Source: Streptomyces ficellus (GTDB lineage: Bacteria > Actinomycetota > Actinomycetes > Streptomycetales > Streptomycetaceae). From it: a stretch of DNA of 64,000 bases. The stretch lies in NCBI RefSeq assembly GCF_009739905.1, contig NZ_CP034279.1, forward strand, positions 3,162,001 to 3,226,000, read 5' to 3'. Both the position numbers and the translations under genes were made by a program. Every line of letters begins with the position of its first letter. The first letter of the stretch is position 1. Shown here one piece after another: positions 48,708-56,654 of the stretch. The notes under the pieces are model-generated. The model worked only from the letters and a program-made list of their open reading frames with translations. It did no database searches and was not told the origin of the DNA.

Positions 48708-49823
48708 TCAGGCGGCGCTGAGCCGGCCGCTCATCCAGACCAGGGCCGGCGGGATCTCCCGGTTCCAGGTGTTGAAGTTGTGCCCTCCGCTGTCGAGCGT
48801 GATGGAGGAGACGCGCGCGGGCGACTTCACCTTCTCGATGAAGGAGAGCGTCCCCTTGAGGTTCCCCTCGCCCTTGCGGGAGGTGGTGACGAGGAACGAC
48901 GACCGACCCTGCGACAGGTGGTCCAGGCTCCACAGCAGGTCGGCCCGCTCGCGCAGACGCCGGTCGCCCTGGAACAGGTCGCCGGTGGTGATGTCCTCGG
49001 CGGCCTTGTAGTACGCGGACAGGCCCGCCCCGGCCGCGTACTGCCCGGGGTGGTGCATCGCGATCTTCAGGGCGCAGTAGCCGCCGGTCGAGTTGCCGAT
49101 GAACCCCCAGTTCCGGGGTGCGGTGCCGACGCGATAGGTCTCGGAGACCGCCTTCGGCAGGTCCTTGGCGAAGAACGTCTCCGTCTGCGGGCCGCCGGGG
49201 ACGTCGACGCACTCGGTGTCGCGCGGCGGGGCGACGGTCGGGCGCATCATCACCAGGACCATCGGCTGCATCTTCTTGTTCTTCGCCTGCTCGTAGGCGG
49301 TCCGGGGGTACTTGAGCCCCTTGAGCAGGTTCTCGGCGGTGCCCGGGTAGCCGGTCAGCACCACGGCGGCCGGGAAGGTCTTCTTCGCGTACGCCGACTG
49401 GAAGTACTCCGGCGGCAGGTAGACGTACGCGGGGCTGTCGATCCTGGACGTCTCCCCGGCGATGACGACCTTCTGGATCTGCCCGCCCACCGCCGGCCGG
49501 CCCCCTCCGGGCACGCCCTCCAGCTTCTGTCTGCCCACCACCTTGATGTCCTTGCCGCCCGCCGAGTGGTCGACGACCACCCCCAGCTCCTGCTCCTGTC
49601 CGAACAGGTCGGCCCAGGAGCCGTAGAAGAGGAAGTAGTTGTTGGCGGCGAGGCCGACGGAGGCGAACAGCGCCACCTGGGTCGCCAGCAGCAGACCTAT
49701 CCGGCCGAGCACGGTCCGCCAGCCGCCGCGCGCCAGCCGGGGCCACAGCCAGACCGTGACGGCGAACAGCACCACGGCCAGCAGGGCGGCCAGCGCCAGG
49801 ACTTTGTTGCTGGTGAGACCCAT
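48708..49823 (-). CDS. Esterase of the antigen-85-like alpha/beta-hydrolase family, membrane-anchored
   Basis: The 371-aa product has two N-terminal hydrophobic segments (about 7-28 and 36-62; LALAALLAVVLFAVTVWLW, IGLLLATQVALFASVGLAAN). An extracellular hydrolase domain follows, with nucleophile elbow GNSTGGYCALKIAM (G-x-S-x-G), LVMMRPTVAPPRDTECVDVP and the His near the end (SGGHNFNTWNREIPPAL). The fold matches the esterase PF00756 group that includes mycolyltransferases, but Streptomyces lacks mycolates, so another acyl or phosphoester substrate is likely. It is divergent from the MprF-like gene, 148 bp away. Confidence 0.85.
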   Translation of the reverse strand: MGLTSNKVLALAALLAVVLFAVTVWLWPRLARGGWRTVLGRIGLLLATQVALFASVGLAANNYFLFYGSWADLFGQEQELGVVVDHSAGGKDIKVVGRQKLEGVPGGGRPAVGGQIQKVVIAGETSRIDSPAYVYLPPEYFQSAYAKKTFPAAVVLTGYPGTAENLLKGLKYPRTAYEQAKNKKMQPMVLVMMRPTVAPPRDTECVDVPGGPQTETFFAKDLPKAVSETYRVGTAPRNWGFIGNSTGGYCALKIAMHHPGQYAAGAGLSAYYKAAEDITTGDLFQGDRRLRERADLLWSLDHLSQGRSSFLVTTSRKGEGNLKGTLSFIEKVKSPARVSSITLDSGGHNFNTWNREIPPALVWMSGRLSAA

Positions 49824-49971
49824 GAGTCGCTCAAGCCTTCTTGTCGAGATTTTCCGGGGAGGGAGTGAACCCGCCCCCCGCGAGCCCCGTCCTAGAGAGC
49901 GCGAATCGTCCGGGCCGAAGCGATCACGGCCGATGGGGACACAACGAATCTTTGCGGAGCCTTGGGAAGCG

Positions 49972-51810
49972 ATGTCTGTCACGGTAGATGGGGATAAGTC
50001 GGAATCGGTTCCGAGCCGGATACGCCGGGTCCTGCGCGGGCCACGCGCCGAGAAGGTGCCCGCGCTGGTCGGCACGGCCTGCGCGTTCATCGGTCTGATC
50101 GACATCGCCGCGGGCGTCTTCCCGCGCTTCCGCGCCAGCCGGATGCACGCCCTCGCCGAGGTGCTGCCCGGCACCCTGGGCCCGCTCTCCGCGGCCCTCT
50201 CCCTGGGGGTCGGCGTCCTGCTGCTCCTCCTCGCCCACGGCCTCAAGCGCCACAAGCGCCGCGCCTGGCGGGCCGCCGTGATCCTCCTCCCGGTCGGCGC
50301 CGTCGCCCAGTTCGTCTACCGCCACTCCGTCATCGGCGTGCTCTTCTCGCTGGTGCTCCTGGCGCTGCTGCTCGCCCATCGCGGCGAGTTCGCGGCCCTG
50401 CCCGACCCGCGCAGCCGCTGGAAGGCACTGGCCAACTTCGTCCTCATGGGCGCCGGATCCATCGCGCTCGGCCTCGTCATCGTCAGCGCCCACCCCGGCC
50501 GCGTCGTCGGCAGCCCCGGCCTCAGCGACCGGCTGGAGCACGTCCTCTACGGCCTGTTCGGCGTCGAGGGCCCCGTCGGCTACCGCGGCGGCGTCGACTG
50601 GACCGTCGGGTACTCGCTCGGCGCCCTCGGCCTGCTCACCGCCATCACCACCATCTACCTGGCCTTCCGCCCCGAGCACCCGGTCGCCCGGCTCACCGGG
50701 GACGACGAGGCCCGGCTGCGCGCCCTGCTCGACAAGCACGGCGGCCGCGACTCGCTCGGCCACTTCGCGCTCCGCCGCGACAAGGGCGTCGTCTTCTCCC
50801 CCAGCGGCAAGGCCGCCGTCTGCTACCGCGTCGTCTCCGGAGTGATGCTCGCCAGCGGCGACCCCATCGGCGACGTCGAGGCCTGGCCCGGCGCCATCGA
50901 ACGCTTCATGGACGAGGCCAAGGCGCACTCCTGGACCCCCGCCGTCATGGGCTGCTCCGAGACCGGCGGCGAGGTCTGGACCCGCGAGACCGGCCTCGAC
51001 GCACTGGAACTCGGCGACGAGGCGGTGGTGGACGTCGCGGATTTCTCCCTGACCGGGCGCGCCATGCGCAATGTGCGCCAGATGGTCAAGCGCATCGAAC
51101 GCAATGGCTACCAGACCCGGGTCCGGCGCGTCCGTGACCTGTCCGACGGCGAACTGGAGCGCATCCGCCGCGCCGCCGCCGACTGGCGCGGCACCGACAC
51201 CGAGCGCGGCTTCTCCATGGCGCTCGGCCGGATCGGAGACCCCGCCGACGGCGACGCGGTGATCGCCACCGCCCACAAGGCGGACGACGACTCCGACGGC
51301 TCCGCCTACGGCGACCTGAAGGCCATCATCCACTTCGTGCCCTGGGGCACCGACGGCATGTCGCTGGAGCTGATGCGCCGCGACCGCTCCGCCGACCCCG
51401 GCATGAACGAACTCCTCATCGTCGCCGCCCTCCAGGCCTCACCCAAGCTCGGCATCGAACGGGTCTCGCTGAACTTCGCGATGTTCCGCTCCGCCCTGGC
51501 CCGCGGCGAGAAGCTCGGCGCCGGCCCGGTCCTGCGGGTCTGGCGCGGCCTTCTGGTGTTCCTCTCCCGCTGGTTCCAGATCGAGTCGCTGTACAAGTTC
51601 AACGCCAAGTTCCAGCCCCGCTGGGAACCCCGCTTCGTGGTCTACCGCAACGCCCGCGACCTGCCGCGCATCGGATTCGCCGCCATGCAGGCCGAAGGCT
51701 TCGTGAACCTGGCCCCGCCGCGCCCCTTCCGCCGCCGCTCCGCCGCCAAGGCCCGCCCGTGCGCGCACATCACCCCCGCCCGCGGGGAGCACGAGATGCG
51801 CGCCGCGTGA
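49972..51810 (+). CDS. MprF/LysX-like phosphatidylglycerol lysyltransferase (DUF2156) membrane protein
   Basis: The 612-aa product has about six N-terminal membrane helices (residues 28-235) and a cytoplasmic DUF2156 aminoacyl-transfer domain (about 260-590). Visible landmarks are SLGHFALRRDKGVVFSPSGK, ASGDPIGDVEAWPGAIERFM, SLTGRAMRNVRQMVKRIERN, GMNELLIVAALQASPKLGIE and SLNFAMFRSALARGEKLG. Family members add lysine or another amino acid to phosphatidylglycerol, lowering surface charge and giving peptide-antibiotic resistance. The amino acid used is not readable. ATG 49972 has GGGAAG upstream; ATG 49933 is possible. folP follows 55 bp later. Confidence 0.88.
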   Translation: MSVTVDGDKSESVPSRIRRVLRGPRAEKVPALVGTACAFIGLIDIAAGVFPRFRASRMHALAEVLPGTLGPLSAALSLGVGVLLLLLAHGLKRHKRRAWRAAVILLPVGAVAQFVYRHSVIGVLFSLVLLALLLAHRGEFAALPDPRSRWKALANFVLMGAGSIALGLVIVSAHPGRVVGSPGLSDRLEHVLYGLFGVEGPVGYRGGVDWTVGYSLGALGLLTAITTIYLAFRPEHPVARLTGDDEARLRALLDKHGGRDSLGHFALRRDKGVVFSPSGKAAVCYRVVSGVMLASGDPIGDVEAWPGAIERFMDEAKAHSWTPAVMGCSETGGEVWTRETGLDALELGDEAVVDVADFSLTGRAMRNVRQMVKRIERNGYQTRVRRVRDLSDGELERIRRAAADWRGTDTERGFSMALGRIGDPADGDAVIATAHKADDDSDGSAYGDLKAIIHFVPWGTDGMSLELMRRDRSADPGMNELLIVAALQASPKLGIERVSLNFAMFRSALARGEKLGAGPVLRVWRGLLVFLSRWFQIESLYKFNAKFQPRWEPRFVVYRNARDLPRIGFAAMQAEGFVNLAPPRPFRRRSAAKARPCAHITPARGEHEMRAA

Positions 51811-51865
51811 CCCGCCCCCGGGCGGCCACCGGCCCGGCCCCCGGCCCACCCCCTACGCTGGTCGC

Positions 51866-52726
51866 ATGAGTACCTTGCGCGGACGGGGCACGGCCCGGGG
51901 CCTGCCCACGTTCGACCGCTGCGCGGTCATGGGAGTCGTCAATGTGACGCCCGACTCCTTCTCCGACGGGGGCCGCTGGTTCGACACCACGGCCGCCGTC
52001 AAGCACGGCCTGGAGCTGGTCGCCCACGGCGCGGACCTGGTGGACGTCGGCGGCGAGTCGACCCGCCCCGGCGCCACCCGGGTCGACGAGGACGAGGAGC
52101 TGCGCCGGGTCGTCCCCGTCGTACGGGGCCTCGCGGCCGAAGGAGTCGCCGTCTCGGTCGACACCATGCGCGCGTCCGTCGCCGCCCGCGCCGTCGAAGC
52201 CGGCGCGATCCTGGTCAACGACGTCAGCGGCGGCCTCGCCGACCCCGGCATGGTCCCCGCCGTCGCCGCCGCCGAGGTGCCCTTCGTCGTCATGCACTGG
52301 CGCGGCTTCAGCCAGGACATGAACCGCCTCGCCGTGTACGACGACGTCGTCGCCGAGGTCCTCGCCGAACTCCGCACCCGCATGGCGGCCGTCGTCGAGG
52401 GCGGCGTCGACCCCGAGCGCATCGTCGTCGACCCCGGCCTGGGCTTCGCCAAGGCCGCCCAGCACGACCTGGCCCTGCTGGCCCACCTCGCCGACCTGCG
52501 GGAACTCGGCCGCCCGCTGCTCGTCGCCGCCTCCCGCAAACGGTTCCTCGGCCACGTCCTGGCCGGCGAGGGCGCCGCCCCGCCACCCGCCAGGGAACGG
52601 GACGCGGCCACCGCCGCCGTCTCGGCGATCGCGGCGCACGAGGGCGCCTGGGCCGTACGGGTCCACGAGGTGCGCGCCACCGCGGACGCCGTACGGGTGG
52701 CCCGCGCCGTCGAGGCGGCCCGGTGA
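51866..52726 (+). CDS. folP: Dihydropteroate synthase
   Basis: FolP condenses 6-hydroxymethyl-dihydropterin pyrophosphate with p-aminobenzoate; it is the sulfonamide target. The 286-aa enzyme has MGVVNVTPDSFSDGGRW, DLVDVGGESTRPGATRV, SVDTMRASVAARAVEAGAIL, VNDVSGG, VVMHWRGF, DPGLGFAK and the C-terminal VAASRKRFLG. TACGCT (51854-51859) lies 6 nt before the ATG and no Shine-Dalgarno is present, giving a leaderless candidate. The stop overlaps the next gene as GTGA. folB and folK follow downstream, so the region makes most of the folate pathway. Confidence 0.97.
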   Translation: MSTLRGRGTARGLPTFDRCAVMGVVNVTPDSFSDGGRWFDTTAAVKHGLELVAHGADLVDVGGESTRPGATRVDEDEELRRVVPVVRGLAAEGVAVSVDTMRASVAARAVEAGAILVNDVSGGLADPGMVPAVAAAEVPFVVMHWRGFSQDMNRLAVYDDVVAEVLAELRTRMAAVVEGGVDPERIVVDPGLGFAKAAQHDLALLAHLADLRELGRPLLVAASRKRFLGHVLAGEGAAPPPARERDAATAAVSAIAAHEGAWAVRVHEVRATADAVRVARAVEAAR

Positions 52727-53187
52727 GCGACGCGGCACGTAACCACGCCGAGGCCGTCGAACAGGCCAACACCGCCTTCTACGAGGCGATGGAGCGCGGG
52801 GACTTCGAGGAGATCTCCGAGCTGTGGCTCGACGACTCCCACGGCGACATCTCCTGCGTCCACCCCGGCTGGCCGGTGCTCACCGGACGCGGCGAGGTCC
52901 TCCGCTCGTACGCCCTGATCATGGCCAACACCGACTACATCCAGTTCTTCCTGACCGACGTCAAGGTCTCCCTGGCCGGTGACACGGCGCTGGTCACCTG
53001 CACGGAGAACATCCTCAGCGGCGGCCCCGCCGAGGACGGCGCCGACCTCGGACCGCTGGTCGGGCAGCTGGTCGTCGCCACGAATGTGTTCCGCCGCACA
53101 GCGGACGGATGGCGGATCTGGTCTCATCACGGTTCACCCGTTCTGGCGGAAACCGGCGAGGAAGAGGCCGACGAGAACCCCTCGTGA
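52723..53187 (+). CDS. NTF2-like (SnoaL-type) protein in the folate operon
   Basis: The 154-aa product has the NTF2/SnoaL fold: AVEQANTAFYEAMERGDFEE, WLDDSHGDISCVHPGWPVLT, GRGEVLRSYALIMAN, VKVSLAGDTALVTCTENIL and FRRTADGWRIWSHHGSPVLA. Such folds often bind small molecules or catalyse isomerisation. The start GTG overlaps the folP stop, so translation is coupled. Its place between folP and folB suggests a pterin-linked role, but no catalytic assignment can be made from the sequence. Confidence 0.85.
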   Translation: MSDAARNHAEAVEQANTAFYEAMERGDFEEISELWLDDSHGDISCVHPGWPVLTGRGEVLRSYALIMANTDYIQFFLTDVKVSLAGDTALVTCTENILSGGPAEDGADLGPLVGQLVVATNVFRRTADGWRIWSHHGSPVLAETGEEEADENPS

Positions 53188-53319
53188 GTGGGTAGGCGAG
53201 CCCCTGAGGAGCCCACGGGCGGGGCGTGTCAGTGCTCGCAGGTAGATTCGAGTGGTGGCAACGCGCCGTCCGCACCCGGCAGCGTGCCCGCCAGACCAAC
53301 GACAGCAGGAGTGATTCGC

Positions 53320-53679
53320 GTGGATCGTGTCGCGCTGCGCGGCCTCAAGGCCCGCGGGCACCATGGCGTCTTCCCCCGGGAGCGCGAGGAGGGCCAGACC
53401 TTCATCGTGGACCTGGTGCTCGGCCTCGACACCCGCCCCGCCGCGGCCGACGACGACCTGGCGAAGACCGTGCACTACGGCGTCGTGGCGGAAGAGGTCG
53501 TGGACGTCGTGCAGGGGGAGCCGGTCGACCTGATCGAGACGCTCGCCGAGCGCATCGCCCAGCAGTGCCTCAAGCACGCCGGGGTCCAGGAGGTGGAGGT
53601 GGTGGTCCACAAGCCGGACGCCCCGATCACCGTGCCCTTCGACGACGTGACCATCACCATCACCCGGAGCCGCGCATGA
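53320..53679 (+). CDS. folB: Dihydroneopterin aldolase
   Basis: FolB converts 7,8-dihydroneopterin to 6-hydroxymethyl-dihydropterin and glycolaldehyde. The 119-aa product has LRGLKARGHHGVFPREREEG, the catalytic Tyr region VHYGVVAEEVVDVV and Glu/Lys residues in VVVHKPDAPI. AGGAG lies about 9 nt before GTG 53320; GTG 53311 is a nearby alternative. The stop overlaps the folK ATG as ATGA. Confidence 0.96.
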   Translation: MDRVALRGLKARGHHGVFPREREEGQTFIVDLVLGLDTRPAAADDDLAKTVHYGVVAEEVVDVVQGEPVDLIETLAERIAQQCLKHAGVQEVEVVVHKPDAPITVPFDDVTITITRSRA

Positions 53680-54275
53680 ACAAGACGCACAGCGACCCGA
53701 CGGTGCAGCCGGTACCCGCCTCCGTGACGGAGCAGGTCGACGCCGCCGACATCACCCTGTCCAACCCCAAACGGGCCGTGGTGTCCCTCGGCGCCAACCT
53801 CGGCAACCGCCTCGAGACCCTCCAGGGCGCCATCGACGCCCTGGAGGACACCCCCGGCGTCCGGGTGAAGGCGGTCTCGCCGGTGTACGAGACGGAGCCC
53901 TGGGGCGTCGACCCCGGCTCCCAGCCGGCGTACTTCAACGCGGTCGTGCTCATCAAGACCACGCTGCCCCCCGCCTCCCTCCTGGAGCGGGCGCACGCCG
54001 TGGAGGAGGCCTTCCACCGGGTCCGGGACGAGCGCTGGGGCGCCCGGACCATCGACGTCGACATCGTGGCGTACGCGGACGTCGTCTCCGACGACCCCGT
54101 CCTCACCCTCCCGCACCCCCGCGCCCACGAGCGGGCCTTCGTCCTGGCCCCGTGGCACGACGTGGAGCCGGAGGCGCAGCTGCCGGGCGTCGGCCCGGTC
54201 GCCGAACTGCTGGGCGGCATCGGCCGCGAGGGCATCCTGCCGCGGGCGGACCTGGAACTGCGCCTGCCCGAGTAG
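53676..54275 (+). CDS. folK: 6-hydroxymethyl-7,8-dihydropterin pyrophosphokinase
   Basis: FolK transfers pyrophosphate from ATP to the pterin, making the FolP substrate. The 199-aa product has an N-terminal extension of about 33 residues before VVSLGANLGNRLETLQGAID. VSPVYETEPWGVDPGSQPAY, FHRVRDERWGARTIDVDIVA (metal-binding Asp pair in TIDVDIV) and LPHPRAHERAFVLAP follow. The ATG overlaps folB. A DUF3180 gene follows after 49 bp. Confidence 0.96.
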   Translation: MNKTHSDPTVQPVPASVTEQVDAADITLSNPKRAVVSLGANLGNRLETLQGAIDALEDTPGVRVKAVSPVYETEPWGVDPGSQPAYFNAVVLIKTTLPPASLLERAHAVEEAFHRVRDERWGARTIDVDIVAYADVVSDDPVLTLPHPRAHERAFVLAPWHDVEPEAQLPGVGPVAELLGGIGREGILPRADLELRLPE

Positions 54276-54324
54276 CGTTGAGTGATCGGCAGGCGGTGCA
54301 CGGCGACGAGATGAAGGACCACCG

Positions 54325-54804
54325 GTGAAGCAACTGCGGCTCAAGGTACTGGCCGGACTGTTCGCCGTCGCCGGCGTCCTCTCGTGGGGCGCCGCCCGGC
54401 TGTGGGAGTCGCTCGGCACCCTGCCCAGCGTCCCCCTGGCCGCACCGATCGTCCTCGCGGTCATCGCGGTGGTCCTGACCGCGACGGCTCTCTCCCTGCG
54501 CTCCCGGCTGCGCGCCCAGCGCGAGCGCCGCCCGGACGCCAAGGGCGTGGAGCCCATGATGGCCGCCCGCGCGGTCGTCTTCGGCCAGGCCAGCGCCCTG
54601 GTCGCGGCCCTGGTCAGCGGCATGTACGGCGGCATCGGCGTCGTCCTGCTCGCTTCGCTCGACATCCCGGCCCGCCGCGACCAGGCCATCTACGCGGGCC
54701 TCTCCGTGCTGGCCGGGATCGGGGTCATCGCCGCGGCGATCTTCCTGGAGCGGGTCTGCAAGCTCCCGGAGGACGAGGACGAGCTTCCCACCAGCAGCGC
54801 GTAG
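54325..54804 (+). CDS. DUF3180 membrane protein
   Basis: The 159-aa product starts GTG 54325 (VKQLRLKVLAGLFAVAGVLS). About four hydrophobic segments are visible: LAGLFAVAGVLSWGAARLW, LAAPIVLAVIAVVLTATALS, a weak one near AVVFGQASALVAALVSGMYG and LSVLAGIGVIAAAIFLE. The tail is acidic (EDEDELPTSSA). From memory this family follows folK in many Streptomyces and mycobacteria. Function is unknown. It ends 23 bp from the convergent aldo/keto reductase gene. Confidence 0.9.
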   Translation: MKQLRLKVLAGLFAVAGVLSWGAARLWESLGTLPSVPLAAPIVLAVIAVVLTATALSLRSRLRAQRERRPDAKGVEPMMAARAVVFGQASALVAALVSGMYGGIGVVLLASLDIPARRDQAIYAGLSVLAGIGVIAAAIFLERVCKLPEDEDELPTSSA

Positions 54805-54827
54805 CCCCCGGGCGGGCGACGCCCCGG

Positions 54828-55838
54828 TCACAGCAGGGTGCCGCCCGCCACCTCCGTCCCGGCCAGGACGGCCGTCAGACGGGCGCGTACGTCCGGGGTG
54901 AGGCGCACGTGCGCGGCGGCCAGGTTCTCCTCGATGTGGGCCGGGGTGCGGCTGCCCGGGATGGGGACCACGTGCTCGTCCTGGTCCAGCAGCCAGGCCA
55001 GGGCCAGCTGCGCCGGGGTGATGCCCAGCTCCGCCGCGATGCCGCGCACGGGGGCGAAGCGGTCGTTGTTGGCCCGGTGGTTCGCCGCGTCGAACCGGGG
55101 CATGTGCTGCCGGAAGTCGCCCTCCCCCACGGTGCCGACTGTGCCGGTGAGGAAGCCCGCCCCCAGGGGCGACCAGGCGACGACGCCCACCCCCAGCTCA
55201 CGCGCCACCGCCAGCAGCTCCTCGTCGGCGTGCCGCCACATCGACCACTCGGTCTGGACGGCCGACACCGGGTGCACGGCGTGCGCCGCCCGCAGCTGCC
55301 CGGCGGTGACGTTGGACAGCCCGAGGTGGCGGACCAGGCCCGCCTCGATGAGCAGGGCCACCGCGCCGACCGTGTCCTCCAGCGGGACCTGGGGGTCGGG
55401 GAAGTGCGGGTAGTACAGGTCGATCCGGTCGGTGCCCAGCTCCCGCAGGCTCGCCTCGGCGTACCCCCGGACGTGCTTCGGGTCGGCGTTGACGGCCAGC
55501 TCGCCGAAGGCGTACCCGACCGGGAAGGGGTGCGGCTCCACACCGTCCGGGAGCCGGAAACCGAACTTGGTGGCGATGACCACCTCGTCCCGCCGGCCCC
55601 GCAGCGCCCGGCCGATCAGCCGCTCGTTGTGGCCGTCCGCCCCGTAGCCGTCCGAGCTGTCGATGAGCGTCGCTCCGGCGTCCACCGCCGCGAGCAGCGC
55701 CCGCTCGGCACGCGCGTCGTCGACCTCTCCGTACACCCCGGGCGACAGCACCATGGCGCCGAAGCCGAGAGCGGACACCTGGAGGCCACCGAGCCGCCGG
55801 ACGGGCAGGGGACCCGGCGGCCTGTGTGAGTTCGTCAT
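54828..55838 (-). CDS. Aldo/keto reductase
   Basis: The 336-aa NADPH-dependent TIM-barrel reductase has LGGLQVSALGFGAMVLSPGV, the catalytic Asp/Tyr in IDSSDGYGADGHNERL, Lys in VVIATKFGF, His in YYPHFPDPQ and the cofactor-binding VPIPGSRTPAHIEENLAA. The substrate is unknown. ATG 55838 gives the family N-terminus; the upstream extension lacks similarity-like sequence. folE lies 76 bp upstream on the same strand, with a separate role. Confidence 0.93.
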   Translation of the reverse strand: MTNSHRPPGPLPVRRLGGLQVSALGFGAMVLSPGVYGEVDDARAERALLAAVDAGATLIDSSDGYGADGHNERLIGRALRGRRDEVVIATKFGFRLPDGVEPHPFPVGYAFGELAVNADPKHVRGYAEASLRELGTDRIDLYYPHFPDPQVPLEDTVGAVALLIEAGLVRHLGLSNVTAGQLRAAHAVHPVSAVQTEWSMWRHADEELLAVARELGVGVVAWSPLGAGFLTGTVGTVGEGDFRQHMPRFDAANHRANNDRFAPVRGIAAELGITPAQLALAWLLDQDEHVVPIPGSRTPAHIEENLAAAHVRLTPDVRARLTAVLAGTEVAGGTLL

Positions 55839-55914
55839 GGGGCGAGTCTGGCCGCCCCGCTCGCGGCCGTCCACCACCCGCCCCGCCAAAGGGCGGTCCG
55901 GGAAGGGGAGTTGG

Positions 55915-56520
55915 TCAGTTCGCCATGATCAGGCTCATCGCCTCCGCGCGCGTCGCGGGGTCCCGCAGCTGGCCGCGCACGGCCGACGTGATCGTCTTGG
56001 CGCCGGGCTTGCGGATGCCGCGCATCGACATGCACATGTGCTCGCACTCGATGACCACGATCACGCCCCGCGGCTCCAGGATCTTCATCAGGGACTCGGC
56101 GACCTGGGTGGTGAGCCGCTCCTGCACCTGCGGACGGCGCGCGTACACGTCCACGAGCCGGGCCAGCTTGGACAGGCCGGTGATCTTGCCCTCGGTGGAG
56201 GGGATGTACCCGACGTGCGCCACCCCGCGGAAGGGGACCAGATGGTGTTCACACGTGCTGAACACCTCGATGTCCTTCACCAGGACCATTTCGTCGTGAC
56301 CCAGGTCGAACGTCGTCGTCAGGACGTCCTCGGGCTCCTGCCACAGACCCGCGAATATCTCCTTGTACGCCCGCGCCACCCGCGCCGGCGTCTCCCGCAG
56401 CCCCTCGCGGTCCGGGTCCTCCCCGACCGCGATGAGCAGTTCGCGCACGGCGTTCTCGGCTCGCTTCTCGTCGAACTCGCCGATCGTTCCCTCGACGTCC
56501 AACGTCACCGGGTCGGTCAT
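55915..56520 (-). CDS. folE: GTP cyclohydrolase I
   Basis: FolE opens GTP to dihydroneopterin triphosphate, the first step of folate synthesis. The 201-aa product has the zinc ligands in [10 protein letters not shown] and VIECEHMCM, the conserved [17 protein letters not shown], and [24 protein letters not shown] precedes ATG 56520. A 19-bp hairpin upstream ends the ftsH transcript, so folE has its own promoter. The other fol genes lie within 4.7 kb on the opposite strand. Confidence 0.97.
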   Translation of the reverse strand: MTDPVTLDVEGTIGEFDEKRAENAVRELLIAVGEDPDREGLRETPARVARAYKEIFAGLWQEPEDVLTTTFDLGHDEMVLVKDIEVFSTCEHHLVPFRGVAHVGYIPSTEGKITGLSKLARLVDVYARRPQVQERLTTQVAESLMKILEPRGVIVVIECEHMCMSMRGIRKPGAKTITSAVRGQLRDPATRAEAMSLIMAN

Positions 56521-56568
56521 CTGTGCCTCGTTCCGTGGTGCCCTAAGTGCGCGCCCTACCGCGCACGC

Positions 56569-56612
56569 GAAAGCCGCGCCCCCCAGGCTAGAACCTGGGG
56601 GGCGCGGCTTTC
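56569..56612 (-). terminator. Strong terminator behind ftsH
   Basis: GAAAGCCGCGCCCCCCAGG pairs over all 19 bases with its complement around a 6-nt loop. It lies 43-86 bp downstream of the ftsH stop and ends its minus-strand transcript before folE. The flanks give A/T runs of three on both sides. Confidence 0.92.
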
Positions 56613-56654
56613 ATTCCGGGGCCGGGGCGGCCGGGGTGCGGCCGGGGCCCGGTG

